A DNA stretch of 64,000 bases from Cyclobacteriaceae bacterium (lineage in GTDB: Bacteria > Bacteroidota > Bacteroidia > Cytophagales > Cyclobacteriaceae): positions 1-64,000 of the forward strand of contig JAOUDZ010000010.1 in assembly GCA_029858965.1 (NCBI GenBank), read 5' to 3'. Positions 26,479 through 35,363 of this stretch are shown piece after piece. Numbering within the stretch: the first letter of the stretch is position 1; each line of letters starts with the position of its first letter. The translations under genes and the position numbers were made by a program. The notes below the pieces were generated by a model that saw nothing but the letters and a program-made list of their open reading frames with translations, made no database searches and was not told the DNA's origin.

Positions 26479-28107
26479 TTACTCCGATATAGGTCCATCA
26501 AATGCCTCTGGCTGCCGAATCTTGCGTTCTTCAATACTTAGATTTGGTATTCGATAATTGATACCCGCCTTTTTATATCTCAGATACTGCACTGATAATC
26601 TTTTTTGAAATGCCTCCCAGTCCAATTCTTCTTCATTGGTCCAGGCTTTTTCTGCTACTGCTGAAAGCCTTGGATAAGCCATGTACTCCAATCGCTTCTG
26701 ATTGGTAATAAACTCTGTCCAGATAGCCGCTTCAATACCCATAACGTTGGCAGACATAGTACTGTCAAAAGTATCAGGAACGGGATTCCACTTGTATATT
26801 GCTTCTGTAGAGTTTGCCCCGTTGCGCAATCCTTCCCAATATGCACCTGCCTCTTTCAAATCGTTTGGATAGTCCAAGTAGACAAAGTCGGCCGGAGAAA
26901 TAATAATATTATAACCTTGTTTTGCTGCAGCATATAAAGCTTCCGGTTGCAGACAACGCCACCATTGCAAGGTTGTTGCTTTGTTTATGCCAAAATCTGA
27001 AGCTTCATCCCAGGCTACAGGATGGAGTCCCGAAGCTACAATGAAATCAGCCATTTTTCTGTCAAACCATCCTTCAAATTCGTGTTGGTTGTGCAGTCCC
27101 AAAGCATTCATCTTGGCACGCATCACGGCCTGGTCTTCCCAATTATGGTCTCTTACTTCATCGCTTCCAAAGTGAACGTACTGTGTGTTAAAAATATCGG
27201 AGATGCGAAGCATCACTGTTTCAATCATTTTGATAGCATCGTCATTGGCAATATTGAGTGTATTGTTGCCCCCGCTAAAGGCTGGATAAGCTCTTTCCAC
27301 CGCACCTGAATGTCCGGGGATATCCACTTCGGGGATGATCATAATCTGTCTATCATTTGCATAAGCAGCGATATCTCTCGCTTCTTTCTCTGTGAGATAG
27401 AAGGCCGGCCCATTTGGATTTGACTTATCTCCACGGGAGCCAATTTCATGGAGTTTCGGATACTCCTTAATCTCTATTCGCCATCCATTATCATCTGTCA
27501 GGTGCAAATGCAGCCTATTCATTTTTTGCGCTGCCATTTGATCTATCAATTTTCTAATAGAAGCCGGGCCAAAGAAATGTCGTGAAAGGTCCAACGCAAC
27601 ACCCCTCCACTTGAACCTTGGCTGATCAGCGATAGTCAACTGGGGAATCTCCAGATTTGACAGACCGTTTTTTTCTCCAGGAACCGGAGCCAGTTGCAGA
27701 ATAGTCTGAAAGGCATAAAAATATCCAGCCTCAGAAGATGCTTTAATGGATACGTTGGTGTCATTGATTTCAAGGATATACGCTTCGTCATCCAATGCGT
27801 TATCCTCTATCAGTGCAATCGTATTTTCCTCTTCAGGTTCCGTTCCAATATGGCATGAGAAACCATATGCTTTTTGCAGTTCTTTGATAAACCAAAAGGA
27901 CACTTTGTTTTGCGCTCCTGTTGATAATACCAATTGGGTCAAAGAATCCAAAGTAAAAGAGCCTTCATAGACACGAACCTTATTGGGTTGGGGAATAATT
28001 GGCAAAACAACATCAGTTTTTTCATTTCGGACAGCAGGATTGCAGGAAACAAAAATGAGTATCCAAATGCACAGGAAAGATGCTTTTGACAGGGACAATT
28101 TTTTCAT
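26479..28107 (-). CDS. GH20 beta-N-acetylhexosaminidase lipoprotein
   Basis: 542 residues with lipobox FVSC (Cys22). The N-terminal domain (about 35-165) precedes the TIM barrel, which opens with PRFKWRGVALDLSRHFF and HLHLTDDNGWRIEIKEYPKL. The catalytic Asp-Glu pair is in YVHFGSDEVRDHNW at about residue 315. Most family members have G-G-D-E there, so G-S-D-E is a variant. It ends with ARLSAVAEKAW-type segments. It removes terminal GlcNAc or GalNAc from chitin fragments, glycans or peptidoglycan. Lipid anchoring puts it in the outer or inner membrane facing the periplasm or surface. Confidence 0.93.
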   Translation of the reverse strand: MKKLSLSKASFLCIWILIFVSCNPAVRNEKTDVVLPIIPQPNKVRVYEGSFTLDSLTQLVLSTGAQNKVSFWFIKELQKAYGFSCHIGTEPEEENTIALIEDNALDDEAYILEINDTNVSIKASSEAGYFYAFQTILQLAPVPGEKNGLSNLEIPQLTIADQPRFKWRGVALDLSRHFFGPASIRKLIDQMAAQKMNRLHLHLTDDNGWRIEIKEYPKLHEIGSRGDKSNPNGPAFYLTEKEARDIAAYANDRQIMIIPEVDIPGHSGAVERAYPAFSGGNNTLNIANDDAIKMIETVMLRISDIFNTQYVHFGSDEVRDHNWEDQAVMRAKMNALGLHNQHEFEGWFDRKMADFIVASGLHPVAWDEASDFGINKATTLQWWRCLQPEALYAAAKQGYNIIISPADFVYLDYPNDLKEAGAYWEGLRNGANSTEAIYKWNPVPDTFDSTMSANVMGIEAAIWTEFITNQKRLEYMAYPRLSAVAEKAWTNEEELDWEAFQKRLSVQYLRYKKAGINYRIPNLSIEERKIRQPEAFDGPISE

Positions 28108-28438
28108 ATAGTAATAGTAATCAACATTAGTCGCCTTAATTTATGATCTAACGGCCAGAGACCGAAGCTATACTTTGTTAAACGTACTCATAGAAATAAT
28201 TGCATTTTTAATAACGTAATTAATAACATAGATGTGGTATTTCAAACAGTTTAATCACGTCCAAGACACTTGTTTAATGAACCGGTCGTTGAAGAAAAAA
28301 TATTCAAAAAGCGTTTCCGGAAAACAGTTCATGAAAGATTGTTTCGATGTTGGCAATATTCTATCTTAATTCATGACCGTGATTGTAAAGGCTAGTGTTA
28401 TATCAACGAATCAGCTATAATTTTTTCAGGATACTAAT
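28108..28438. other. Intergenic region upstream of the GH20 gene
   Basis: 331 bp, AT-rich. It should hold the GH20 promoter and the 3' end of the esterase transcript. I see no convincing motif, repeat or small gene. Confidence 0.45.
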
Positions 28439-29929
28439 TTAGTTTTTTGTTTGCAGATGTTGGGCTAACCATTCCGCATATTTTTTCGCCAGAAACTGAT
28501 ATCCATCCTTGTTATAAGCATCATAATGTACTGTAAAATGATCTCCCGGATAGTATGCAAATTCAAAATTTGCGTGTAATTTTTTCATTTCTTTCTCTAA
28601 TAGCTTTACAGACTTGTCCAGAAAAAAATTATCATCAGTACCTACCGAAATTCTTATTTTAGCATCAAGATCAGGCTTAAGTTCTTCCCAATGATTTCTC
28701 AAAATCAATGATATATCGTAATCCTTCCAATGAGATGCCACTACCGGGTTAATTTCACCTGTGTTGACATTACAAATAGATTCGGGCACCCCATTTTTCA
28801 TCATTTTACCAAAGACAGCATTCCACGACATATACTGTTCTCCTCGATACAACACATTTTCAATCCTGTAATCATCCCTCAGGTAGATCCAGGGGATTCT
28901 CCCCCCGATAGATCCATCTATTCTTATGTTTTCTTCTTTATCATAATACATGTTTTTATCTTCATAGATATTCACCAATTGAAAGTTCCTGAAATCAACC
29001 GGGTCAGGAGAACTTGACCAGCAGCCAGCAAATACTTTAGGGTAATTGACCTGAAGCCATGCCACGGTCCATCCACCACTACTATGGCCTGTGAGGAAAC
29101 GCGCACCATTGCATCGGTATTTTTTTTCAATCAAAGGGATCAGTTCATTAATAAGCGCATCTCCCCACGGTCCGTTATTGGCGCTATTTGCATAGGTGCT
29201 GTGTCCCGTAGGACAGTTTCCATCCAGATATACAGTGATGCAAGGGATAGAATCAAGCGGGGTGCTATTCTCTTCTTTACCCGAATATGAATGATAATCT
29301 CCTCCAAAACCTGAAATCTTATAAAGTACAGGGAACATACGGGATGGAGCACTATAATATTCTAAAGGGAGAATAATGGCAGCATCAATAGTTGTCGCTC
29401 TTTTGTAAAACGATGACAGTAACGGCGAAGGAGCTTGGAGTTCTTTTACATAATCAGTTTCTTCAAACGTGGGCACCGGCATTTTCGAGTTGCAGCTAAT
29501 AGAAAACGTTTTGCCAAAGTCTTTAGTCAGGTTAATTTTTATTGGTTCATTATACATGTTATCCGGGCTGGACCCGATATTTCGACCTCCATTGTTTCTA
29601 TCCCAAACTACCTGGGCATAATATTCACCTCTCTCAATATCTGATAGTTTTACAGGGTAGGCAATCGCCGAATCATCAAATAATATGGTTGAATTTGGAT
29701 CTACTTTATTTACTGTTATGGAGAAAACACAAAACAGTGGCATCCCGTAATTAAGATCCTTTGGGGTTTTGCCATATTTCGAAAGGTATAATATCACTTT
29801 GCCCGAAAATGGCCCTTCATAGGCATCTGAGGTATACGATACTTTTATTTTTTGTGCCTCCACGCTCATATTGAAAAGAAACACCAGTAATCCCAGAATC
29901 AGGATTTGCCTTTTTTGGATTTTTTCCAT
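28439..29929 (-). CDS. Secreted esterase-like alpha/beta hydrolase (esterase D/IroE family)
   Basis: 496 residues with a signal peptide (LILGLLVFLFNMSVEAQ). An N-terminal beta domain (about 28-165) precedes the hydrolase domain. The nucleophile elbow is GHSSGGW with Ser283. The catalytic His is probably in PGDHFTVHYDAY near the C-terminus. The fold begins at TTIDAAIILPLEYYSAPSRM and includes PVLYKISGFGGDYHSY, as in the enterochelin-esterase/antigen-85 type family. Probable substrates are carbohydrate esters or siderophore esters. It lies 64 nt upstream of the stop of an acyltransferase-type gene on the same strand. Confidence 0.86.
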   Translation of the reverse strand: MEKIQKRQILILGLLVFLFNMSVEAQKIKVSYTSDAYEGPFSGKVILYLSKYGKTPKDLNYGMPLFCVFSITVNKVDPNSTILFDDSAIAYPVKLSDIERGEYYAQVVWDRNNGGRNIGSSPDNMYNEPIKINLTKDFGKTFSISCNSKMPVPTFEETDYVKELQAPSPLLSSFYKRATTIDAAIILPLEYYSAPSRMFPVLYKISGFGGDYHSYSGKEENSTPLDSIPCITVYLDGNCPTGHSTYANSANNGPWGDALINELIPLIEKKYRCNGARFLTGHSSGGWTVAWLQVNYPKVFAGCWSSSPDPVDFRNFQLVNIYEDKNMYYDKEENIRIDGSIGGRIPWIYLRDDYRIENVLYRGEQYMSWNAVFGKMMKNGVPESICNVNTGEINPVVASHWKDYDISLILRNHWEELKPDLDAKIRISVGTDDNFFLDKSVKLLEKEMKKLHANFEFAYYPGDHFTVHYDAYNKDGYQFLAKKYAEWLAQHLQTKN

Positions 29930-29993
29930 TGAAGTCGTTTTTTCTTTTAATGGCTATCTAGCCTGTGAACCTTGATAAAATGCGTTTTAATGC

Positions 29994-31166
29994 TTACAAA
30001 TAACTTAGCCACCATTTTTCCCTGTGACTTGATTTATACCTGTCAAATTTTACACACAAAGGATACAACAAGACAACAACCCCTGCCCACACAGCATAAA
30101 CAAACCACAGGCTGAAGCCAAATCCTTTTAGCGATGGTATTTCCGTTACCCAGTCATTGAGAATCATGCTATGCCATCCAAACCCGGTTAACTGCGCCGC
30201 CACCATGGCTAAACCGTGAATGAGATAAATGTGCAGGATGTAGTAGAAAAAAGGAACCCTCCCGAAGGTACTGAAGAACTTTGCTATACCGTTTTTCAAA
30301 TTCTCACTGTAGGCAAGAAAGAGCAACGACGGACCCAGGGTCATGAGCAGATAAGAAAGCGACGGTGGGTACTTGGCAGGATTCAGGAATGACATCATTG
30401 TCTTCACAGTTGTATCGTATGATGTCCACTTCACGGGATCTCCATATACATTTATGCCTCTGACAATCACAAACAGTATGCTTGCAGCCATACCGATCGT
30501 GGTGAGGATTCCTTTTCGTTTCTGGCTGTCGAAAGACTGATCGTACATCGGGCCAAAGCAATAACCCAGCGACATTACTGCAATCCATGGGATGATCGGA
30601 TAGTAGGCATAAAGTTGATAACTTTCCGAAAGCTTAAATATCGTTAACTCATGAATCATTGCCCAGACTATGCTGCCTTCAAAATGTACAGTATCGAGCA
30701 GGTTGTGACCGAAAATCATTATGCAACTGAAAATCAAAATAATTTTACGGGGAAGATAAACCAATGCAGCCAACACCAGCATGCTGATACCTAACGACCA
30801 GATGACCAGAAAACCAGGCGTTCTGAACTGAACATCAAAATACCAGGCAAAATTTACCACAGTCATTTCGATGAAGACCAACCAAAGTCCGCGTTTCAAC
30901 AAAAAGCCGGAGAGTTCGCCAATGGATTTTCGTTTCCCTACAAAAAAGGCCGAAAGGCCTGCAAGAAAAGAAAATGCAGGTGCACAATAGTGCGTAATCC
31001 ACCGGGTAAAATAGATCGGCAGTGTTGTAGCGCTCGGGTCGGTAGGGTCAAAAAGAAACGCACCGGAATGAAAGTAATCCCTTGTGTGGTCGAGTGCCAT
31101 GATAACCATCACCAAGCCTTTGAGCAGGTCAATGGATTCTATTCTTTTGCCAGGAAGTGTTGCCAT
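29994..31166 (-). CDS. Multipass membrane acyltransferase-like protein (DUF1624/HGSNAT type)
   Basis: 390 residues with about ten hydrophobic segments. The N-terminus (ESIDLLKGLVMVIMALDHTR) and the next helix match the heparan-alpha-glucosaminide N-acetyltransferase catalytic domain family (DUF1624), with the conserved Asp-His in ALDHTRDYFH. Such proteins are thought to move an acetyl group across the inner membrane onto a sugar. The gene is 64 nt upstream of the esterase and runs in the same direction, so the two may be cotranscribed. Together with the GH20 gene they hint at amino-sugar or acetylated-glycan processing. Confidence 0.85.
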   Translation of the reverse strand: MATLPGKRIESIDLLKGLVMVIMALDHTRDYFHSGAFLFDPTDPSATTLPIYFTRWITHYCAPAFSFLAGLSAFFVGKRKSIGELSGFLLKRGLWLVFIEMTVVNFAWYFDVQFRTPGFLVIWSLGISMLVLAALVYLPRKIILIFSCIMIFGHNLLDTVHFEGSIVWAMIHELTIFKLSESYQLYAYYPIIPWIAVMSLGYCFGPMYDQSFDSQKRKGILTTIGMAASILFVIVRGINVYGDPVKWTSYDTTVKTMMSFLNPAKYPPSLSYLLMTLGPSLLFLAYSENLKNGIAKFFSTFGRVPFFYYILHIYLIHGLAMVAAQLTGFGWHSMILNDWVTEIPSLKGFGFSLWFVYAVWAGVVVLLYPLCVKFDRYKSSHREKWWLSYL

Positions 31167-31651
31167 GATTTAGTTTAGCATTTTCTCTGTTCAGCACACA
31201 GTGCTCACCGTACTTGAACCGCTGCAATTACCGGGTTGGATAAATGACATAATATAAGATGTTTTTTGCCTTATGCGCAAAACTTTGTTTTTTTTATTGG
31301 ATTCAGCTGGCGTTGAGATCTACAACAAGCTGGTTCCTGTCGAATTGAAACCAGAATACATAGTCAACCGGATAACGAATATGCGTTCTTACTGCGTGAG
31401 CGATAGCAGCGGCACCACGCAGTAGCGCAGGCGTTTGCGGCTGCACGAGGAGTATAGCGGATAGCGCGACCCCGAGACATGAGGGGGCACGCCAATGTAA
31501 AATCGCGTGCGCAATTTCATTATCCAACAAAAATCAATGGTTATGTCTGAATGTCCTTCAGTTCTGCATTGGTGCCAAAATTGCTGGAAAGTATTTTCTA
31601 ATTTCCTTACATTACAGTTTTATATCAATTCTTATCACTAAACCTACTATT
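31167..31651. other. Intergenic region with a GC-rich structured segment
   Basis: 485 bp between divergent genes. Positions about 31370-31510 are distinctly more GC-rich than the AT-rich flanks and contain a 9-bp inverted repeat (31390-31424). A CCCC/GGGG-flanked segment lies at about 31469-31486. An open frame on the minus strand crosses it but has no coding character. This may be a repeat element or an RNA; I cannot decide. Confidence 0.45.
31390..31424. repeat. 9-bp inverted repeat in intergenic GC-rich segment
   Basis: TACTGCGTG (31390-31398) and CACGCAGTA (31416-31424) are exact complements with a 17-nt loop. Confidence 0.45.
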
Positions 31652-32455
31652 ATGAAAACACAAAAAAATCCGATCATGAGGATTATTATGCTCATGTTCG
31701 TCCTTTTGATGGCTTCCCAAACAACAACCCTGGCGCAGGCCGCCGAAGATCCGGGTATTACCATGTACATTTACGTCAAGGTTTCAGGAGCGAACCGGGC
31801 AGAATTTGTAAAAAGAGAAACCACCTATTGGGCTGAAATCGCCAGGAAGGCAATGGCTGATGGCAACATTGTATTTTGGGCTTTGATGGAGAAAGTTGGT
31901 GGTTATGACCTGGAGAACAGTTCCAACTTCCTGATTATCAACAGGTATAAAAATATTGATGCCGCTGGTGAAGTTTGGAGTGAGAAAAATATCAAGGCAG
32001 CATTCCCCAATGTTACTGCGGACAAGATGGAGACCAATAGCATTAGTAAATGGACGAGTCAGTTCTATCTTCACACCGAAGATTGGCAAGAGGCCGCTGG
32101 CGCGAAGGGTGAAGATTACAAGTTTGTAAGTATGGTGTACCATGATTCTTCGAATCCTGGCAGTACTATCGCGCTTGAGCGCAAGCATTGGGGACCGTTC
32201 ATCAAGGCGGCCATGGACAAGAAACAAACTACGCAATTAGCCTGGGGTAATGCCATTATATTATCGCCTTCAGGATACAACATTCACGCCACCACTGTGT
32301 CATACGACATCTATCCCAGTCTGAAAGAAGCATTGAATCCTACATGGGATCCAAAAACGGTTTTTCCAAATGAAGGCCTCGCAGAAATCAACAAACTGGA
32401 ATCAAGCAGAGGCGGTGCCGTCTATCGTATCATTAAGGGCGTTTCGCCGGAGTAA
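31652..32455 (+). CDS. Secreted protein of two similar halves, function unknown
   Basis: 267 residues with a signal peptide (MRIIMLMFVLLMASQTTTLAQ). The mature part looks duplicated. Residues about 35-125 (TMYIYVKVSGANRAEFVKR ... FLIINRYKNIDAAGEVW) and about 150-245 (KFVSMVYHDSSNPGSTIAL ... TTVSYDIYPSLKEALNP) share the order strand, helix with K-x-H/Y-W, strand and strand. This suggests two dimeric alpha/beta-barrel (ferredoxin-like) units. I do not recognise a named family. A bidirectional terminator follows 14 nt after the stop. Confidence 0.78.
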   Translation: MKTQKNPIMRIIMLMFVLLMASQTTTLAQAAEDPGITMYIYVKVSGANRAEFVKRETTYWAEIARKAMADGNIVFWALMEKVGGYDLENSSNFLIINRYKNIDAAGEVWSEKNIKAAFPNVTADKMETNSISKWTSQFYLHTEDWQEAAGAKGEDYKFVSMVYHDSSNPGSTIALERKHWGPFIKAAMDKKQTTQLAWGNAIILSPSGYNIHATTVSYDIYPSLKEALNPTWDPKTVFPNEGLAEINKLESSRGGAVYRIIKGVSPE

Positions 32456-32468
32456 CTAAACAAACAAA

Positions 32469-32503
32469 AAAAGCAGTGCCTGATGACGTCAGGTACTGCT
32501 TTT
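32469..32503. terminator. Bidirectional intrinsic terminator
   Basis: A 15-bp stem (AAAAGCAGT G CCTGA / TCAGG T ACTGCTTTT, one G-T pair) with a 5-nt loop. It is flanked by A-runs on the left and T-runs on the right. It lies between the convergent secreted-protein gene and the NTF2-like gene, so it can serve both strands. Confidence 0.88.
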
Positions 32504-32542
32504 CTATTTAATGTTATTTTTGTTTATCCGGCAACCGGTTTC

Positions 32543-33055
32543 TTATTCCGAGACCATTGTGGAATCTGCCGGTTCCATGGAAGCTGCTGGTTGCCTGGCC
32601 AGATATCCGGGCAGCGCGTTGAAAATATCGATCTGCATTGCAATCTTGTTATCCTTTACAAAGAAGGACACATTGACCGGCGTGGTAACATCTTTTCCTC
32701 CGTTGGTTTTGCCGCTGTGCAAAAACCAGGCATGAACCCATTTATCGCCTTCATCGGTCACAATCATTTCATACACGGGATTTTCGCCAATATTATATTC
32801 CGCGTAGTTCGTCAAATTGCTTTTCAAGCCTTCAATGTATGCGTCAGGACCTACCCACTTATCTTCATCCCATACATTTACAGCGATTTTCGCCGTATCG
32901 GCATAACCGGCGCGGAACGTTTCCCAGTCACCGCTGAAATAGGCCGCGATGCCTTTTTTCACCAGGTCAATTTCAGGTGATTCCTTGAAATACTGCTTTT
33001 CCTGGCATGCTGACAGGGCCAGGAGCCCTAAAGCAAGAAAGAATAATTTTTTCAT
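32543..33055 (-). CDS. NTF2-like (SnoaL-type) lipoprotein
   Basis: 170 residues with lipobox LSAC (Cys17). The body has the NTF2-fold order: helix DLVKKGIAAYFSGDWETFRA, then YADTAKIAVN, WVGPDAYIEGL and strands KWVHAWFLHSGKTNG and VNVSFFVKDNKIAMQIDIF. Such small domains bind hydrophobic ligands or act as isomerases or scaffolds. Export as a lipoprotein makes a scaffold or binding role more likely than enzymology. Convergent with the duplicated secreted protein and divergent from the sigma-factor operon. Confidence 0.85.
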   Translation of the reverse strand: MKKLFFLALGLLALSACQEKQYFKESPEIDLVKKGIAAYFSGDWETFRAGYADTAKIAVNVWDEDKWVGPDAYIEGLKSNLTNYAEYNIGENPVYEMIVTDEGDKWVHAWFLHSGKTNGGKDVTTPVNVSFFVKDNKIAMQIDIFNALPGYLARQPAASMEPADSTMVSE

Positions 33056-33312
33056 ATTGGTTGGTTTTGGTTCATGTGAAGTTAACCAAAGCTGGTATTA
33101 ATTCGCTAGCGTTGAACCCTAAAATTAGGCCTACACGTATTAGCATTAGTCGCAAAGGGGGCAAGGAAGGTCATTAAACCAGCTATACTCCCAATCGTAT
33201 TGACGTGGCACTGCGCTCGCGCCGCTGGTTTTTTTGTAATTTGAAGAAAGGAAGGCAACCCTTTCATTTTTTGTTCCGTCAAGTATAAAGAACCTAAACC
33301 CGGGAATACCTC

Positions 33313-33855
33313 ATGGACCTGCTGATACTGGGCTGCAAGCGCAAAGATCGAGACAGCCAGCGATTGCTGTATCAGCATTATTATTCATATGCCTTAAGTA
33401 TCTGCGCCCGGTACTCAAGAACAATGGATGAGGCTAAAGAGGCGATGAATGATGGATTTATGAAAGTGTTTCTGAAGATCGATCAATATCATGGGGATTC
33501 GCCATTCAAACCATGGTTGCGACAAGTTATGATCAGGGCTTCCATTGATCAGTATAGAAAAGAGCTCAAGCACCAAAAGCATGATCCGATGGAGTCTGCT
33601 CATGCCGCTTTTACACAGCCCCGGGGCGAGGCCAATCTTTCACATGAAGAGTTAATAGGGTTGGTTCAAAGATTGTCACCCGCTTACCGGGCTGTTTTTA
33701 ATTTACACGTCATTGATGGCTACACCCATCAGGAGATTGGAAAAATGCTGAGGATTTCAGCCGGCACATCAAAATCGAACTTGCTGAAAGCGCGTGAGAA
33801 TTTGCGGAGCATGTTGGAAAGACTGGATAAGATTTCTTATGAAAAAGTTAACTGA
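33313..33855 (+). CDS. ECF-type RNA polymerase sigma factor
   Basis: 180 residues. Region 2 is visible in LLYQHYYSYALSICARYSRT, MDEAKEAMNDGFMKVFLKID and FKPWLRQVMIRASIDQYRK. Region 4 is in LVQRLSPAYRAVFNLHVIDG followed by YTHQEIGKMLRISAGTSKSN. There is no region 3 or 1.1, as expected for an ECF factor. The stop overlaps the start of the next gene by 17 bp, so the sigma factor and its membrane partner are made together. It probably controls this operon and other envelope genes. Confidence 0.93.
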   Translation: MDLLILGCKRKDRDSQRLLYQHYYSYALSICARYSRTMDEAKEAMNDGFMKVFLKIDQYHGDSPFKPWLRQVMIRASIDQYRKELKHQKHDPMESAHAAFTQPRGEANLSHEELIGLVQRLSPAYRAVFNLHVIDGYTHQEIGKMLRISAGTSKSNLLKARENLRSMLERLDKISYEKVN

Positions 33856-35356
33856 TCAGGAGCTCGATTCTCTTTTTAAGGAAGCCGCAGAAGGTTTACA
33901 ACCTGCTTTTGATTCGGCCGGATGGCGTGCCATGGAGACGAAACTTGATCAGGCTAATCGAGCCCCCTGGAGGGGGTGGATCCCGCTAATATTGTTGGGT
34001 ATAGTCATTTTTTCAGGCGGCGTATGGGTAGGCATAACCTATGAAGTTTCCAGTATCGGTAAGGTTACACCTGAAGGCAAAGAGCAAGCATTAATGCAAG
34101 ACCGGCCTGTCACGACGAGGCAAAATCAAAGTCAGCTTCAAAGCGCATCTGATGCTGAACAGGAAAGAACCATCGCTGATAAGCGCAGCGGGGAAGAAAA
34201 TAAATCAGGTGAATCGGTTGCTCCATTTGATCCGCAAGTTATTCGTGACGAAAGGAACAATACTCATCGTAGCAGCAGCGTCGTCACCAATAAAAAAAGT
34301 CAATTCGGTGAGGCGGAAACTTTCGTTAGCCAAAATGATAATAGTGGTTCATTTGCAGCGACAACCATTGCGCAGGCGAATGAACCATCTGATAAGCAAG
34401 GTATTCGCGACAAAAAGAACAATTTTCATCCCAGCAACGGGGTCATCACGGATGCAGCAAATAACATCAGCAAAGCCGAACCGCTCGCGCGCCAAAATGA
34501 AAACAGCAATTCGTTGATTGTTGCAGCGCACGCAGAAAAATCTGATAAGCCGGTTATGGGAAATCAGGAGCAAGTCGTTCATCCGGGCAGCAGTGTCATC
34601 GACGATGCGGAAAATCACCTCAGCGGAGCGGAACCGCCCGATCTGCAAAATGACAAGCGTAGTTCATTAACGGTAGTCAACGGTGATCATGCCAATGACT
34701 CGATTATGCACGAAATGAACAGTGGGAAAGCAGCCATAAACCAATCGGAGACGGCAGAAACGGTAATCGAACAAAGAAACAAGATTTCGAATTCAATTTT
34801 CATCAGAGCGCTCGCTTCCCCGGATTTATCCTCCATCAATTATGCCACAGCCAGCTCAGTTGGAAGCAACTTTGCTTTACTTGTGGAATATCAATTCAAC
34901 GGCAGGTGGTCAGTTTCTACCGGAGGAATTTGGTCAAAGAAAAAATATTCTACGGACAATGAGATCACGTACGGCAATTACACGGCAGATCGTTTGGATG
35001 GTACTTGCCGTATTCTGGACATTCCCATAAACCTTTCATATCAGTTTCGACCACATCACAGAACTTCATTTTATGCGAGTGCAGGCTTTTCATCCTACAT
35101 CATGGTAAGTGAAAATTATACCTATACCGTATTTACCAGTTATGGCGATCGGGTCTATAATGATGAGATAGATGGAAAAAATAACGAGTGGTTCAAGATG
35201 CTTAACCTATCGTTGGGCATTCAATATCAATTATCGCACCGGTTGTATTTACAGGCAGAGCCATTCTTAAAGGCTCCTTTGGCAGGTGTAGGCGAAGGTG
35301 ATGTATTGTTGTCCAGCATGGGTATATTCGCGGGTCTCAAGTATAGAATTAAATAA
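33839..35356 (+). CDS. Inner-membrane-anchored protein with repeat linker and outer-membrane barrel (candidate anti-sigma)
   Basis: 505 residues from the ATG at 33839, overlapping the sigma gene by 17 bp. Residues 1-45 are polar (MKKLTDQELDSLFKEAAEGL). Residues 47-68 form one transmembrane helix (IPLILLGIVIFSGGVWVGI). About 70-315 is a hydrophilic linker with three tandem repeats of about 52 residues. About 318-505 is a small barrel (FALLVEYQFNGRWSVSTGGI, DIPINLSYQFRPH, SSMGIFAGLKYRIK). The short N-terminus beside a sigma gene suggests an anti-sigma role. The layout would join cytoplasm, inner membrane and outer membrane in one chain. That role is inferred; the topology is read from the sequence. 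Confidence 0.75.
   Translation: MKKLTDQELDSLFKEAAEGLQPAFDSAGWRAMETKLDQANRAPWRGWIPLILLGIVIFSGGVWVGITYEVSSIGKVTPEGKEQALMQDRPVTTRQNQSQLQSASDAEQERTIADKRSGEENKSGESVAPFDPQVIRDERNNTHRSSSVVTNKKSQFGEAETFVSQNDNSGSFAATTIAQANEPSDKQGIRDKKNNFHPSNGVITDAANNISKAEPLARQNENSNSLIVAAHAEKSDKPVMGNQEQVVHPGSSVIDDAENHLSGAEPPDLQNDKRSSLTVVNGDHANDSIMHEMNSGKAAINQSETAETVIEQRNKISNSIFIRALASPDLSSINYATASSVGSNFALLVEYQFNGRWSVSTGGIWSKKKYSTDNEITYGNYTADRLDGTCRILDIPINLSYQFRPHHRTSFYASAGFSSYIMVSENYTYTVFTSYGDRVYNDEIDGKNNEWFKMLNLSLGIQYQLSHRLYLQAEPFLKAPLAGVGEGDVLLSSMGIFAGLKYRIK
34223..34699 (+). repeat. Three degenerate tandem repeats within the barrel-protein linker
   Basis: Units start near 34223, 34385 and 34538 (residues 129, 183 and 234). 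Each follows the pattern [D/S]-x-x-x-V/I-I-R-D-x-x-N-N-x-H-x-S-S-x-V-[I/V]-T, then A-E-x and Q-N-[D/E]-x-x-S-S. The copies have diverged, so this is an old duplication or fast evolution of a spacer. Confidence 0.65.
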
Positions 35357-35363
35357 GTTAAAT

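Noticed and set aside
31303-31530. 75-codon open frame on the minus strand in the spacer
   Set aside because: It lies across the GC-rich structured island; the translation has no hydrophobic or domain pattern and no partner.
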